NCBI GenBank assembly: GCA_012934845.2
Contig: WNNJ02002694.1
Location: 124,001-188,000 of the forward strand
Reading direction: 5' to 3'
Source: Pomphorhynchus laevis
Lineage: Eukaryota > Acanthocephala > Palaeacanthocephala > Echinorhynchida > Pomphorhynchidae
DNA length: 64,000 nt
Each line of letters begins with the position of its first letter. Position 1 is the first letter of the stretch. The position numbers and the translations under genes were made by a program. Shown here one piece after another: positions 23,830-36,215 of this stretch. The notes beneath the pieces were generated by a model. That model saw nothing but the letters and a program-made list of their open reading frames with translations, ran no database searches and was not told where the DNA came from.

Positions 23830-24720
23830 TGTTTAGTATTTATAATCTTATCGATGATTAATATTATCAATGACAAATCTAATCGATGATTTAAATATAT
23901 TAATTTTAGTATTTGCAGTTATTAGCTATATATCGTATAATTAATATTAATATAGTTACTATAATTATATAAGTAAATTATTTAGTTATATAACTCGATA
24001 TAACTATATACTCCTATACGAATATAGGAATATAACTAGCAATTAACCCAATATTAACCCAATATTTTTTGTATTTCCGTGAAGAAAGAACATCAAGTGA
24101 TTATTTTGATTTGAGGACACTAAAAATATTTAATTTCATTTGAATTATTTACCTCGCTTACTTCAGTATAGTGTTGAATACCTGCATATAGGATATCTCT
24201 ATATACAAATAATGACAGTCAAAGATAAAAACATTTACAATTATCTAAATAAACTTTGGCAAACCATTAAAAATTCAATATTTTCGTATTGCAAACTTAA
24301 ATTTAATAGTTTGTTTGTACAAGATATGTAGCAGTCTAGAATGCGACAAAAAAGACAGCTGTCAAAGACGACTGTCATATAAGTAATATCTTAAGTTTCG
24401 ACAGATAATTTCGATCACTGAATTCATCAGTCAAATCTTTGTTTGTGCACGAATTAAACGTTTGGTGTATCACAAAGATAGCATGAGAAAGATTTTAACA
24501 AATTACTATTTATCTTACTAATTATCAGATAAACTCAGACAGATTTTCCATAATATCCTATATCAAGACTCTTGAAGAATCTGCATTATCAAGCAATGTT
24601 AAATTTTCCATATTTTCCGTTAATACATTTTTTAAGATTGCTTATTAATTCAACCAAGACTCTTGAATACAAATTATCTAACTGGTATTTAAAATATTTC
24701 AATAAATTTCAAAATAAAAT
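23830..24720. other. AT-rich intergenic DNA
   Basis: No gene or repeat family recognised. Confidence 0.45.
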
Positions 24721-24729
24721 AAACAAATA

Positions 24730-27500
24730 CAGTTTATTAGAAATATAGTGATGGTTCTCCTGCCGACTCCGCAAAACAAGCCGCGTTTCCTCGTTGCACC
24801 GTTGTGCTTATTCGCTGCATGAGGAAACTCATTGCCCGTTTATCTTCGGTCGACCAAACAAATTTTTCTCTGAACCTGCAAAATAGCCGCTGCGCTGGTA
24901 CCAACTGCTCCCAGGGTTTCGATGGCGATGGGAACAAATTTGTACTGCCGCTCATCTAAGCCGCTATATTTGGTACACTTCACAAGTTCGACATGATCAG
25001 CAACTGAACTTGCAGAATGAACTGTGCGAGCTAAGTGACTGGCTGCGAGAGCGTTTGGGCATGCAAAGTCCCAAAACAAGCACTCGCCCTCGCCTCTAAT
25101 GGCAGTAACGAAGCCCCGACGAGCCGCTTGCCGTCGTCTCTAGTCAAACCGACAGGTTCCAGTCTGGATGGAATTCCTGCGGAGGCTAGGGCCATTCTCA
25201 CAATTTCATTGACCGCTGAATAGAGTACAGTTCTGCCTTTTGATTTGTTGTAGCCTAGCGCATAGGCGCTGTTTTTCCGGGCCGCTTCTCCGCATATACA
25301 TGAGCTTTGTCTGCTCTCTCCGTGAGCAGACAAAACAGCTACATAGCTATAGTCTTGTATGCTATAATACATCGATGTGGTTGAGCACATTGTTGAACGC
25401 CAAGTCTGAGTGCAACTGCGGTGGACAATGATTGGTCATCAAGCAGGGCGCCCACGGACGTTATCGGTAATGCTTCGATGAAAGTCCCAAACCATTTTGA
25501 GGCGATACCAATGAGGAGAGCACGAGATTCGGGACTAGTTGCTTTGTCCACAAGCTTTTGATGTCACGCATCATGATAATCCTTATCCATCGTTGTTGAA
25601 GGGTTGGTTTTGATGGGATGGTGGCCTGAAATTCAGCGTGCCATTGGCCTGTAGCTGTTTCAAAGTCTAGGTCTGGTGGGAGTGGATAGAGTGACGGGCA
25701 ACTTCCTAGCAGTCTCTTGGTTAGCTCTCTTGCTAAGCATTCGGAATAGCCGAACGCATGTATTGCGACTTCTAGTGCTTGTCGGACATCAAGACTTCAA
25801 AGTCTGATCGATAACCTAGTCTGCCGCCGCGCATCATCAGGAAGCAGCACATTCAGTACCATGCTCACTAGACGGCGGACTTCTACGTCGAATGAGTGTA
25901 GTTCCTTGCTCCCAAAGCAGGGAGAACATCGAAGGAGGAAAGCTATTTTCGGAAGGCAGAGAGAGCTTTGCAGAAGTAGTAAAGCGTCATGATTACTTAA
26001 ATCGATCAGTCTTTTTCCTGTGTTATGAAACTCGTTTACGGCTTTATGCAGCGCTACATCAATATTGGGTTGGCCTCCTAGAGGAGCTCCTAGTAGCGTA
26101 GCGTCTTGCGGTGAAACTATCTGGCACCCAGTTAGTTGCAAAATGATGTCTCGGTTTAGATCTGGGTTGTCTGTGATTACCTCACACTTTTCGAAATTTG
26201 GCTCCAATCCGATTTCAAACCCCGCTACCTGCATTTTTCGGATGTCTGTGGGGGTGGTAGCTGCAGTACCGCCAAGAATGCAGTCTTCCAAGTACCAACT
26301 ATTGATGCACGACTCCAGACTGTGTGCTAGAGCGTTAACTGACAGGCAGAAAAGCACTGGGCCGAGTGGATCACTCTGTTGGATGCCTTCGCATGATATA
26401 ACGTGATCACTACCAAATATAAGAATACTCGGGAGGGCGTAGCATATGTTAACGAATTGTAGGATCTGAGGAACATGTCGCGCGACCTTAAGCAAGACTG
26501 TGTCTCTGCTTATGCATTTAAAGTCATTACAAAAATACAGTTAAACCATTGCTTGGTTCCGGGTTGCGATACCGCGCAGAAATGTACGAGAGGCATGCAC
26601 TGCTGCCTCGACACCGCATCGTACGCCGACGCCTAAATGAACTAAAAAAAGTTGATCGACAAGCAACTTGGTAGCGCGCTGGCTTGCAAGCTTGGCGGCT
26701 ATGCGACGAATGCTGAATCCCACTGCAATCGGTCGAATGTCACCGTCTTTTTTTGAGAAGGCGAGTAGTCTGCCTCTACAAAGAATTTTGGTAACATTTT
26801 CCGGCACCATCCCGCTCAGTATAGTCGAAATCAAGTTCGCTAATGCCTTGGAAATATGAATCGCAGGCGCGCCCGCAGAATGCCCCAGAATGTCTCATAG
26901 GTGCATAGGACTCAGACCTTCCGGGCCCGCTGCTGAAGATGGCGGGAAGGACTGTAGTTTGATTTTAGGGACGCGGCCGTAAAACCCATTTCGCGCTCGG
27001 GTTCTAGATTAAAATACCGCTTATATGTTATAAGACGTCGAGGAGGATGCTTCGCCTTCAGTGCAGATGTATTGATTTTGTCGTTTTGCAACAGTGTATC
27101 GTCACTGCATACCATTCGAACTGCTCCGCGAATCATACCGTCTTCAATTTTTTCCGATACCTGTCGACGTAGCTGATCTCCTCAAGTTTTATCAGAATAA
27201 CCGCGGCTTTGTTGTCGATTATTCTTCTGGTCTTCAATTGGAAGCTGATATCTGGCACAAGCGTCGTGAATCTGCCCTGCAATAGGTCCAATTGACGGAT
27301 AGTTCTGAATTTTCTTTGGTACATGGAGCGCGGTTTTTGGGAAGCAAAGTAGAGTCAACTACGCCGACTCATCCGTCGGAAGCGCTACAACTGCACTCAT
27401 TAACTCAGAGAGCTTCACATCTACAGCTGAATACGTATTATTACACGCACACGGTCCGCCAGAAACTTCGTGCACATTGATTGATCAGATCTACAGTTGG
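24730..27500 (-). mobile_element. RT element with restriction-like endonuclease, nearly full-length but decayed
   Basis: Read on the minus strand, 26912-27136 holds IRGAVRMVCSDDTL and LKAKHPP. At 26541-26834 are LLAFSKKDGDIRPIAVGFSI and GVEAAVHASRTFLRG, the RT fingers. At 25797-26495 are IQQSDPLGPVLFCLSVNALA and SWYLEDCILGG, the palm with YLED in place of YLDD. At 25339-25551 is FIEALPITSVGALLDDQSL. At 25031-25390 are a CCHC-like region and SRLEPVGLTRDDGKR. At 24737-25079 are YKFVPIAIETLGAVG and ISTTVQRGNAACFAES. This is a well-known invertebrate family of RTs with a C-terminal endonuclease. Several frame breaks separate the pieces. A ~50 bp insert shared with 47655-47712 interrupts the finger. 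Confidence 0.8.
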
Positions 27501-27719
27501 TGCTACATGCAACCATGTCGTAATGATCACTAACAATCTATTGGTCGGAATCAAATGCGGGCGGTAGTCCCGAGCCTAATCAATCGGAAATAAGGGCCTG
27601 TTTTCGGATCAGTCCTGTGACGTTCAAAACGATGTGCCGACAACATACAGAGCACTGGGAACGTATGTGCAAGCGGCTACGTGCAGCGATTGTGTGATCG
27701 CAGATTGCAGTTGCTAGAT

Positions 27720-28060
27720 TTTCGTGATTTACATCGGCAGCTTGATCGTTTATTGCAGCGGCTGGGATGTCGTTAGTTTCGGCGGCGAGACGGTCGTGAA
27801 TAGCACCGGAAGCTCGGTCTTTAATTGCTGCAACTGGGAGGTCGTTAGTAGAAACGCCAGTTTGATCGTTTATTGCACGGCAGCTCGGTTGTTCACTGCA
27901 GCGGCTTGGCGGTCGTAAGTTGCAACGTCTGTTCGGTCGATTATTGTAGCGGTGGCTCGGTCGTTTATCGCAGAGGCTGCGACGACGTTAGTTGCAGCGG
28001 CTGTACGGTCGTTTATTGCGGCACAGTTCGAGCGTTTTTATTGAGGCTCGATCGCTTACA
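27720..28060. repeat. GC-rich degenerate minisatellite
   Basis: A variable unit of roughly 24-30 bp, built on GTTTATTGCAGCGGCT and CGGTCG, repeats about a dozen times with much variation. It is far GC-richer than its surroundings. No protein of known type is read from it. Confidence 0.6.
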
Positions 28061-28079
28061 TGTAGCTGGGAGGTCGCAG

Positions 28080-29090
28080 CTACATGGGAAAGCATGCATC
28101 AAATAAAATTATCTACACAAACCTAATGAAAGGTTGAATGTCAGATTAAATTGTCTTTCGTCGTATTATATGACGACAATTGAAACATTAGGGTATTAAT
28201 GGAAATTTCTAGCTATTTTGAATTTATATTAAATTTTTACTAAAAAATTATATTTAACTTGAAATTGTTAGAATGTCTCAAACCGATCGGATATTTGTAT
28301 CAGGGATAATATTAGATGAATTTGTTTTGTCAAAATCTTATAAATTTTGCTTATGAAATGTGATTTTTATAATAATTTTAATTTTTTAATAAAAAATTAA
28401 AATTGATTTTTTCGCAACTAGAAGCGACTTCATAAAAATATTTCACAGTGTATGTAACAGTGTCGCTTTAAACCATATTTTGCAAACACTAATTTTAAAA
28501 AGCAAAAGTACGCTTAATCGGAAAAGCCCTTCGCTACTACTAACATCATAAAAACAATTTTTATTTAAACAAGGATGTAATTTTATATTACAAGTTGTTC
28601 CACCTATATAATTACACACTATTACAGTATTCCAGTGTTACGGGAATAATGGATATTGACAAATTCAACATTTTTTCTTATATAAAATTATTAAATTATC
28701 TATAATTATTTAATTATTATTTAATTATTTAAATTTTATTAATAATTATGTTTAATCATTATGAACTTGATTTTTTGTAGAAAGGTTAATAAATTTTTAG
28801 TGTCTAAAAAATATATTATATTTCTGGAAATCTGACTCATGGTCAAAATCACGTTTTTTGCCTTTGTGTTGATGGTGAACAATAAAAAGTTTGATGTCAA
28901 TAGGTTTTTTACTACAACTTACAGTTTTTCTAAAAAAATTTTTCTGCCGAGATCATTTCAAAATTTGCTTTAAATACATGGTTACTGCATGTTGTTCTAT
29001 TTGTATAGAAAAACATGGTTGATGATTAGAAATATACCTTTTGATTAATATTAAATATCAAAAATTTCGTTTTATAATATTTCCTTACAC
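28080..29090. other. AT-rich region upstream of the clathrin light chain gene
   Basis: It should hold the promoter and any 5' UTR exon of the gene at 29101. No exon with coding similarity could be recognised. Confidence 0.45.
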
Positions 29091-29100
29091 TTCTTTTTAG
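29088..29100 (+). promoter_or_regulatory. Splice acceptor abutting the clathrin light chain start
   Basis: CACTTCTTTTTAG ends directly before the ATG, with zero spacing. Either a leader is trans-spliced here or a 5' UTR intron ends here. If the upstream exon is coding, the true start lies further upstream. Confidence 0.55.
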
Positions 29101-29538
29101 ATGCAGGAAGGACTAATTTTAGACTTTAAGGATCCGGTAACAGAATTTCTTGCCGAGGAGCAGAGACAATTCGCTCAGATTGACGGTGAACTGGCAATTA
29201 AACAGGAATCTGAACAATCAAGAACATGGAAAATCGAATTCGAACGTAGAATTGTCGAGAAGGATGAAAAAGAAAGAAAAGCGATAGAATTGATGCGGGA
29301 AGAGGCTAAGAAAATGCTAAGCGACTTACATAAGAAGAAAGACGAAGAGCTAATGAAGATAGAAAAGACTAGCGTGACCGAAAATCCCAAACCATATACT
29401 TCATCATCTTTATGGGAGCGTGTTATAGAATTATGTGATATTGGCAAAAACGCTCGTGGCAATTTGGATCGCTCAAGAATGAAGGCTGTTTTCATGTCTT
29501 TAAAAAATACTGAAAATACTAAGAATGGAAAACAATAA
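29101..29538 (+). CDS. Clathrin light chain, compact form
   Basis: The frame encodes 145 residues in one exon. Light chains bind the clathrin heavy chain leg and regulate coat assembly on vesicles. The conserved N-terminal DPVTEFLAEEQ (11-21) matches the DP.A.FLAQQE box. Residues ~35-90 form a long charged coiled coil (RTWKIEFERRIVEKDEKERK and on), which binds the heavy chain. The C-terminal block SSLWERVIELCDIGKNARG and DRSRMKAVFMSLKN (125-136) matches the family signature WERVARLCDF..K..RDVSRMRSVLISLK. Most animal light chains have 190-240 residues, so this one lacks most of the variable N-terminal region and the segment just before WER. An acceptor directly precedes the ATG, so this Met is the likely start, but an upstream coding exon is not excluded. 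A polyadenylation signal AATAAA lies at 29731. Confidence 0.92.
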   Translation: MQEGLILDFKDPVTEFLAEEQRQFAQIDGELAIKQESEQSRTWKIEFERRIVEKDEKERKAIELMREEAKKMLSDLHKKKDEELMKIEKTSVTENPKPYTSSSLWERVIELCDIGKNARGNLDRSRMKAVFMSLKNTENTKNGKQ

Positions 29539-29839
29539 GCCTAAAATATTGTCCCTTAAAATAGCTGCTTTTATATTATCAAAATCATACACGTTACTGT
29601 TCTAATATACATTTGGTCTTTAAGTTATTATTTTATGGTAAATATACTACATAAATCGATCTCTATTTTAATATTAAAATAGAAATAATGTTGAAATATT
29701 AAATTAATACAATGAATTATTGATTTTACAAATAAAACAATATCAAATTTAAAAATGCCTGCACTTTTTAAAATTCGTAAATCATATTTTTACATCTGTA
29801 CCCTCAAATTCAAATACGCTTTCCGCTTTAATCACTCCA

Positions 29840-30960
29840 CAGAAGCGCCTGCGTGAAAGTTTACAACGACTACTAATTTCTCGTGTCAAGGCTCCATCTC
29901 CATTGACCTCTCCCCTGCCTTCGATATAATCGACCACTACATCATCCTTTCTCGCTTTTCGATATGATTATGACTTTTTTCCTCCTCCAAAGCATGGTTT
30001 GCCTCATATCTATCCGACCGTTCTTTTCGAGTTTGTTCAAATTCATCATCTTCTCCTCCCATCCCAATTTTCAGCAGGGTCTCACAAGGTTCAGTCCTAC
30101 GACCCCTGCTTTTCGTTATTCTACCAGGCGATATTTGTCCGTTTATCAAACCTTACTCCTTTAACGTCATGCAATACGCTGATGACATACTCATTTATGC
30201 TCATGCACCCGCCAATCGCATACACTATATCCATATTTTTGCCTCCAACTGTATTTCTTCTATCTACAAACGTATCTCCCATTTTCATCTCGTTCTAAAC
30301 CGAGACAATTCCAAAAATAATGTGGATCCTCCATCATCAACCTAACATATCTCCTCTCCCTGTATATTTTGCCATATAAATTACCCACATAGTCCATAAT
30401 CTCACTTTCTTAGGCTTCCATTTCGATAATCATCTTTCCCATAAACCCTTCGTCCGCGACAAGGTCCGCTCGTCTAACTTAATTCTCCGTGACATCGGCC
30501 ATATCAGCCGCCTTATTGATTTCCGTTCTTGTATGTCTCATCTTTCATCGCTTCACTTCCCTAAAATCGATTACTGCCTCAACATGTTCGCCAATTTTCC
30601 AAAATTCATTATCCTACCCATTCAACATATAATATAATACTCCGTCGTTCGAGTGCTCCTACGTCTCCGTCGCTTTGACCACACATATTGTTCAGCTCGC
30701 CCTGACTACCATCCATATCCGCATCCAACTGCGCCTTCTTCTCGTAACTTTTTGTCTTATCGCTGTCGGCTCTCCATCGTCGCACCTTCGAATGGAATCA
30801 GCTCTCTCAACGTCCGCTGCCCTCATTCATTTATCACATTCAAATATCTCCTCCGTTCCCACGTTTTCGAAACATGACTTGATTTTTTTGTTATGGTCAT
30901 GTAAGCGTGCGCCGGCACGCATTTGCCACGTAAAAATAAATCCTGCTTTTTTACAGTGAT
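29840..30960 (+). mobile_element. LINE family alpha, RT and 3' end
   Basis: Frames read the RT first catalytic region (SIDLSPAFDIIDHYI), then VMQYADDILIYAHAPANRIH with an intact YADD box, and then the tail region with RRFDHTYCSARP. The 3' end is complete: GTCATGTAAGCGTGCGCCGG, CACGCATTTGCCACG, a perfect GCGTGC/GCACGC hairpin, then AATAAATC. The 5' part is missing and the frame is broken several times. Confidence 0.85.
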
Positions 30961-31224
30961 ATCACCACATAAACATCGAATTTAAAAAATTGAACTTTTT
31001 CGTTTCGTAAATATAAAGGATTTGTAAAAAAACATATTTTCACAAATTACAAGTAAACATCCATTTATTAAGGTATATGCAATTCATAGATCATAAAGAT
31101 CTTTTGTAATACCCCATTAATTATGTTTCCTGCTTTTTAAAACATAAGTGATGTTGATCAATTTTCTAATTATGTAATTTTGAAACAAAACTAATTAATG
31201 AACAAATTGTTTAATAATAATTAA

Positions 31225-34060
31225 TTCAACGTGGGAAATGCGTGCCAGCTGCACGCTTACAAGTCCACTAACTAACAAAAGCAACAAATGTCAAACAGTA
31301 AATTAGTAAAATTGTTTAAATGGGATAAGATCTGGCGTTTGAAACACCACATTGAGGTTGATTGGTGTATATGAATGGGCAGATGATTCCAAGAGAGAGG
31401 AGCAGCCATAAGGAAGGAGAGCAAGCCACTTAGAGGTAAGGTCGTTTGAGAAATGCAAAAGAAAGCAATAATAGGAACGCAAAGAACGTCAAACAGGACG
31501 AGAATTATCAAGAAAAATAAGGTTTAGAAATAAAGATGTAAAAAAAGTTACAAGTCGGAAAGCAATGAGAAATAGACGAATTTGAGCACGAGAATAAATC
31601 GTAGGCAAGTCGAGAGAAGCAAGATGGTAAGATGTATGATCAAAACGACGAAGACGAAGAAGAATTAGGACGGCTGCTTTGACGATGCGTTGTAGGGGAA
31701 GAAGTGTGAATTTAGGTGAGTTGGAAAATAGACTAAGACATTAACCAAGTCTTGAGAAAAAGAGAGAAGATATGAGACTCATACAATAAGGGAAATCGAT
31801 CCATCTACGAATTTGACGGATGTTGCGGAGAATCAAGGTAGATGAGCGTACTTTATCTCTAACGAAAGGTTTAAGTAAAAGTCGGTTGTCGAAATGGAAG
31901 CATAAAAAAACGAGATTGTCAACGATAGGAATAATTGTAGAATTTAATGATAAGGAAGGAGGTTCTAAGCCGAGGCGTCGAGGAAGGATCCACATTATTT
32001 TGGATTTATTAGGATTCAGAGAAATATGAAGTGAAGAAATAAGATTGAAAATTGAGGCAAGACATTTGAAAGTATAAACACAAAAATCGTGAATACGATA
32101 AGCAGGTGCATGATCATAGATAAGAATCTCATCGGCATATTGCATAACATGGAAGTTAAATGTATGAGAAAAATAACACAGAGAAAAAGAGAGAAAATCA
32201 AAGGACCTAATACGGAGCTTTGTGGAACACCGGACGGAATGGAAGAATTATGAAAAAGAGAAGAGTTAGAACAGTCGCGAAATGTACGGTTTGGCATATA
32301 TAAAAAACCAAGCTACAGAGGGTAAATAGAAGCCATAATCATGACGGAGGCTATGTAGAAAAATCAAGTGATCGATGATGTCAAAAACAGATTATAGATC
32401 GAGAGAAACTATGACGCTACATAATTTTTGATCGCTCGATATAAGTAAGTCGTTATAAACTTTAAGACATGCAATTTCAGTAAAGTTTTTAGAGCGAAAA
32501 GCAGCTTTGAAGGGAGAAAACAAGTTGGAGAAAAAATAGATATACATTAACTTTTTGAGAACGTAAGGCTCAAAGAGTTTAGAGAGGGTTAGTAGAAGTG
32601 AGATAGGACGGTACGAAGATGATAGTGGGGGGGTCGAGAGATTAGTTTTTGAAGAGAAGACGAACAGTAGCGCACTTTCAGTGGGCAGGAAATATTCTAC
32701 GGATACACAATTTGAACGATGTTCAAATTGTGTATTTTCATTTTCTTTCCAGATGGAAGGAAATGTACGGCTACGGATGGACGAGTTGAACAATGTGGTT
32801 AGGAAGTGTGAGATATATGAGCAGCTATTTTCAAGCAAGTGAGTGGGATTTTGGTCAAAAAGATATGTTTTATTAGATAATGACAGAAGAACCGACGATA
32901 TTTCATCAGACGAAACGGGAAGAAGGTGTAATAGCTCTGGGAGGGAAGTATTTAGAGAGAAGAGAGGACACAAGGGGCATATGGATAGAATTAAGCGTAA
33001 AATAGATAGCTTAGATTGTAGAAAGGGAGAAAATTTATCAGGATTTATGTTACAAGGGGTAGGTGATCTTGAAAAAATAGAGTTTAAGATTTCCAATGAG
33101 ATTTAGAGTAGGAAGAGGACTCGAGGTGATTTCGACAATATAATGTACGCTTAGTACGCATAAGTATGAGATGGGACTGCGAAGATAAATATAGGAAGCA
33201 CGGAGATTTGGAGTGATTATGTTTATAGAACGTTTAAGAAAACGATTAAACACACGAAAAGAGTGACGGAGTCGATACTTAGAAATTCAACAGTCGGAAT
33301 CGAACCTGGAAGCATGGCGCAAGCGCTGAAAACGTCGGGGTCGAATTGACAGAATGTGATTGAGGATCGACGTAAGTTTAGAATCAAACAGAATGCAGAG
33401 ATCATCGGGAGAAAGATAGTTAAGTGGAAGCGAAAAGAGTGAATAATTTAGTCAGGCAGAACAGAAAATAGGGATATCGAGAAGTTTCCAAGGTCGACTT
33501 GGAGTAGCTAAGGTTGGAGGTGGAGAAGAAGGATGGGGATAGGGACGAGTAAGAGTGACAAGAAAATAATCGGGCAAACCAGGATCAGTATTGACAAGGA
33601 GGTATATCCATTGAAGCAGTTAGGAACAGCAATGATGTTGAGAGCACCGCCGAGAATATGAGTTGGGCTTGTTGAAAGTAATTTATAGTTAAAATCAGAA
33701 AAAAAGATTAGTTAGAGTGACAGAGTCAGTGTCAGCCGGGCGATCCAGACGAATATTAAAGTCACCGACAAGAAAACAAGGAATATAGGACAATGAGCAT
33801 TGAGAAAGAAGATCAGCAAGGTCATTAAAGAACATAAGTGAGGGGGCGGCTGAGCCTGGACGATATATAATCACAAGTTCAATATGGAAAGGGGTGTATA
33901 ATCTGCAAATGTGTAATTCAACTAAGTGTAATGAATGTTAGCGTTAATTTTACGCAAAGACGTTGAGTGACGAGCAATGTCAACATTACCGTTGCCATTA
34001 GAGGGATAGATTATCATCATGAAGAATACTTGCTAGGATAGACATGAAGATATATATCAC
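31225..34060 (-). mobile_element. LINE family alpha, endonuclease to 3' end
   Basis: The 3' hairpin lies at 31225-31262 (minus strand). Going upstream there are RT C-terminal parts (FVRDKVRSSTLILRNIRQIR), QYADEILIYDHAP at 31741-32145 (the YADD box changed to YADE), GVPQSSVLGPLIFSLFL at 32016-32297, and RPISLLLTLSKLFEPYVLKK at 32392-33096. Near 33720-33900 is an AP-endonuclease piece, VIIYRPGS and FLVGDFNIRLDRP. It lies tail-to-tail with the plus-strand copy ending at 30960. The frame is broken at several points. Confidence 0.82.
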
Positions 34061-34363
34061 ATTCTGTCCATTCAACCCAGACGTTTTCAGCGCTTGCGCC
34101 ATGCTTCCTGGTTCGATTCCGACTGTTGAATTTCTAAGTATCGACTCCGTCACTCTTTTCGTGTGTTTAATCGTTTTCTTAAACGTTCTCCAAACATAAT
34201 CACTCAAAATCTCCGTGCTTCCTAAATTTATCTTCACAGTCCCATCTCATACTTATGCGTACTAAGCGTATACTCTATTGTTAAATCAATTCGAGTCATC
34301 TACCTACTCTAAATCTCATTGAAAAATCTTAAACTCTATTTTTCAAGATCACCTACCCTTGTA
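33058..34363. repeat. ~305-bp inverted duplication inside LINE alpha debris
   Basis: Bases 33058-33362 recur in reverse complement at 34060-34363, roughly 90% alike by eye, around a ~700 bp spacer. Both hold AGGTGATCTTGAAAAA (as such or as complement) and the CGAAAAGAGTGACGGAGTCG segment. The right arm joins LINE beta at 34365. Confidence 0.8.
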
Positions 34364-34364
34364 G

Positions 34365-35045
34365 TTATTGTTATGGCAACAATACCGGCATGATTCAAAG
34401 CAGTGGATGTGGAAGAGACAATTGGACGAACTTATTCAACTAGAGAACAACCAGAGCGACACCTTAGCAAATGCGTTTTTCTTGAGCCATATCTTATACG
34501 CATCGCCAGCTTGTTATCCCGAAACTACTTATGAGCGTCGTGCATTAGAGAAAGTGTTCAGATCAACAACTAAATTAGTCTCAGGGCTGCATATTTATGG
34601 CTACGCGAAACGCCTCCAGATATTAAATATGCCTTGTCTGCGATATATCCGTGACAAGCGAGATCTCTCTCTTGTTTGTAAAATTCTGCATACTAAAGAT
34701 CATCCACTGTCACATCTACTGCAACTGAGAGGTCAACCTTCTCTTCGCGGACACCCCCTGATGCTGAAAACACAAAGGTACATGCATGCAGTTTCCTGCT
34801 TTGCCAAACGAGTCGTACGATCTTGGAATTCGCTTCAGAGTGCGACCGTTTTGTCGTCTACTGCTTCAAGTTTTTGCGCCCTACTGGATGATGACCCTTC
34901 CTTTTCAAGACAACGGTGGGATTTTCAGTAGTTTATCTGATGATGGAGGGACAAAACGACTCTTATTCTTTTTATTCTTTTTATTTTGTGAAGCAACTTG
35001 TAAAGAGCCTCGGCTCAATTCGTTGTCAATTTTTTTTTCTTCAAA
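34365..35045 (+). mobile_element. LINE family beta, C-terminal end
   Basis: The frame at 34368-34931 reads LSHILYASPACYPETTYERR, EKVFRSTTKLVSGLHIYGYA, SLVCKILHTKDHPLSHLLQL and SLRGHPLMLKTQR, matching the C terminus of the full copy at 62235-63491. The final part VVRSWNSLQSATVLSSTASS is intact. After the stop there is GAGCCTCGGCTC, a short hairpin, then a T-rich tail. It is 5' truncated, right where the inverted arm of LINE alpha ends. Confidence 0.85.
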
Positions 35046-35159
35046 ATTTATTACTTTAAATTAATAATCGTAAGTTCTACAACATATACAATTAAGGTTC
35101 CCGCTAATAGGCCTTTCGATTCAAAATTTAAAATTTAAAATTTTTAATAACGGTCAATC

Positions 35160-36185
35160 GAAATCATTGCAAAACAATCCTTTCTGGATTGTTTCCGGTG
35201 CGATTTTCTGTCATTTGATATTGTGTTCCCATTCTTGTGGATCTCACGCACATCGATACACATTTTGCTAGTGTAAGTGATATATGTGTTCGCAAGGCTC
35301 TTATGCAATCACTGTAAGGCAGTGTTCTTCGCTCAGCAACTTTTGTGGACATCCAGCGCATTACCTTATCAGCTTCTGGTGCCATTACACCGGTAGCGGA
35401 GAAGACCATAGGAAAGAAAGCGGATCGTTCGATTTCGTTAATTCGTTCAGCGTACTTTGCAATTTTCCGTTGTTCGTGGTAGACATTGCATTCTCGGGGT
35501 GTTCTGTTGGAATATGAAGGTGCAAGTGGGTTGTATATACAAATGTCCAAAAAGGACCGCACCATTTTCCCGCCTAATAAACCCCGGCAAACAATATCTG
35601 ATCTTGCCTGGATGTCAGTACATGTCGTTGATCTCTCAAATACGTGGTTGCGGGGTACAGGTTGTAATATCGGTTCTGTAGAAACATCACAACACACTTT
35701 AGCGAGTTCGTTAGCTAAAATATCACGAACAATGTTATGCCTGATAATTGTGACACCTCCGTTTCGACATTACATAGCATGATTAACTGTGGATGGTGAT
35801 CCGCATGCACATCTTTGTGTTGCATTTCTTAGTGGAAGATTATATCTAGCACACATGGCATCTTGAAATTCTTGGGTGGTCAGTTGTGTATGTTTGTCGT
35901 GTGTCGGTTGATTGTTACACCAAGATAACGTCCCACGTTGTGAAGCATATATCACGACTTGCTTCTTCTCGGTGTCCAAACTTGTCAATATCCTCTCATA
36001 TTTTAGGCGAGATGCTAAATTTCTTTCCTGTTTTATCTCGGCAACCGCACATTTCTGAGCATTGCCTAAACATGTTCCCGACATTCCCATAATTAGGGGC
36101 GTACATATCCGTATCGAATGCTGATATTCCATCTCGGCTTCTTCTATGGGATTTGATATACCTATTCCTCCTATTTGATATACTT
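35160..36185 (-). mobile_element. RT element endonuclease end (RLE-type), fragment
   Basis: At 35770-36132 on the minus strand are LTTQEFQDAMCARYNLPL and CACGSPSTVNHAM, the finger and linker. At 35164-35697 are ARSDIVCRGL, FLDICIYNPLAPSY, RIAKYAERI-like KYAERINEIERSAFFPMVFS and SLTLAKCVSMCVRSTRMG, the restriction-like endonuclease and tail. It is a different subfamily from the 24.7 kb element. A shift separates the two frames and the RT is absent. Confidence 0.75.
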
Positions 36186-36186
36186 A

Positions 36187-36215
36187 TTGACAACGAATTG
36201 ACAATTCGTTGTCAA
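36187..36215. repeat. Perfect 14-bp palindrome at a LINE boundary
   Basis: TTGACAACGAATTG and CAATTCGTTGTCAA flank a single A. The right arm also occurs at 35017-35033, at the end of LINE beta. It marks the junction between the RLE fragment and the next LINE. Confidence 0.7.

Noticed and set aside
26065-26406. Plus-strand frames within 24.7-27.5 kb
   Set aside because: They are shadows of the minus-strand RT frames, which carry the conserved motifs.
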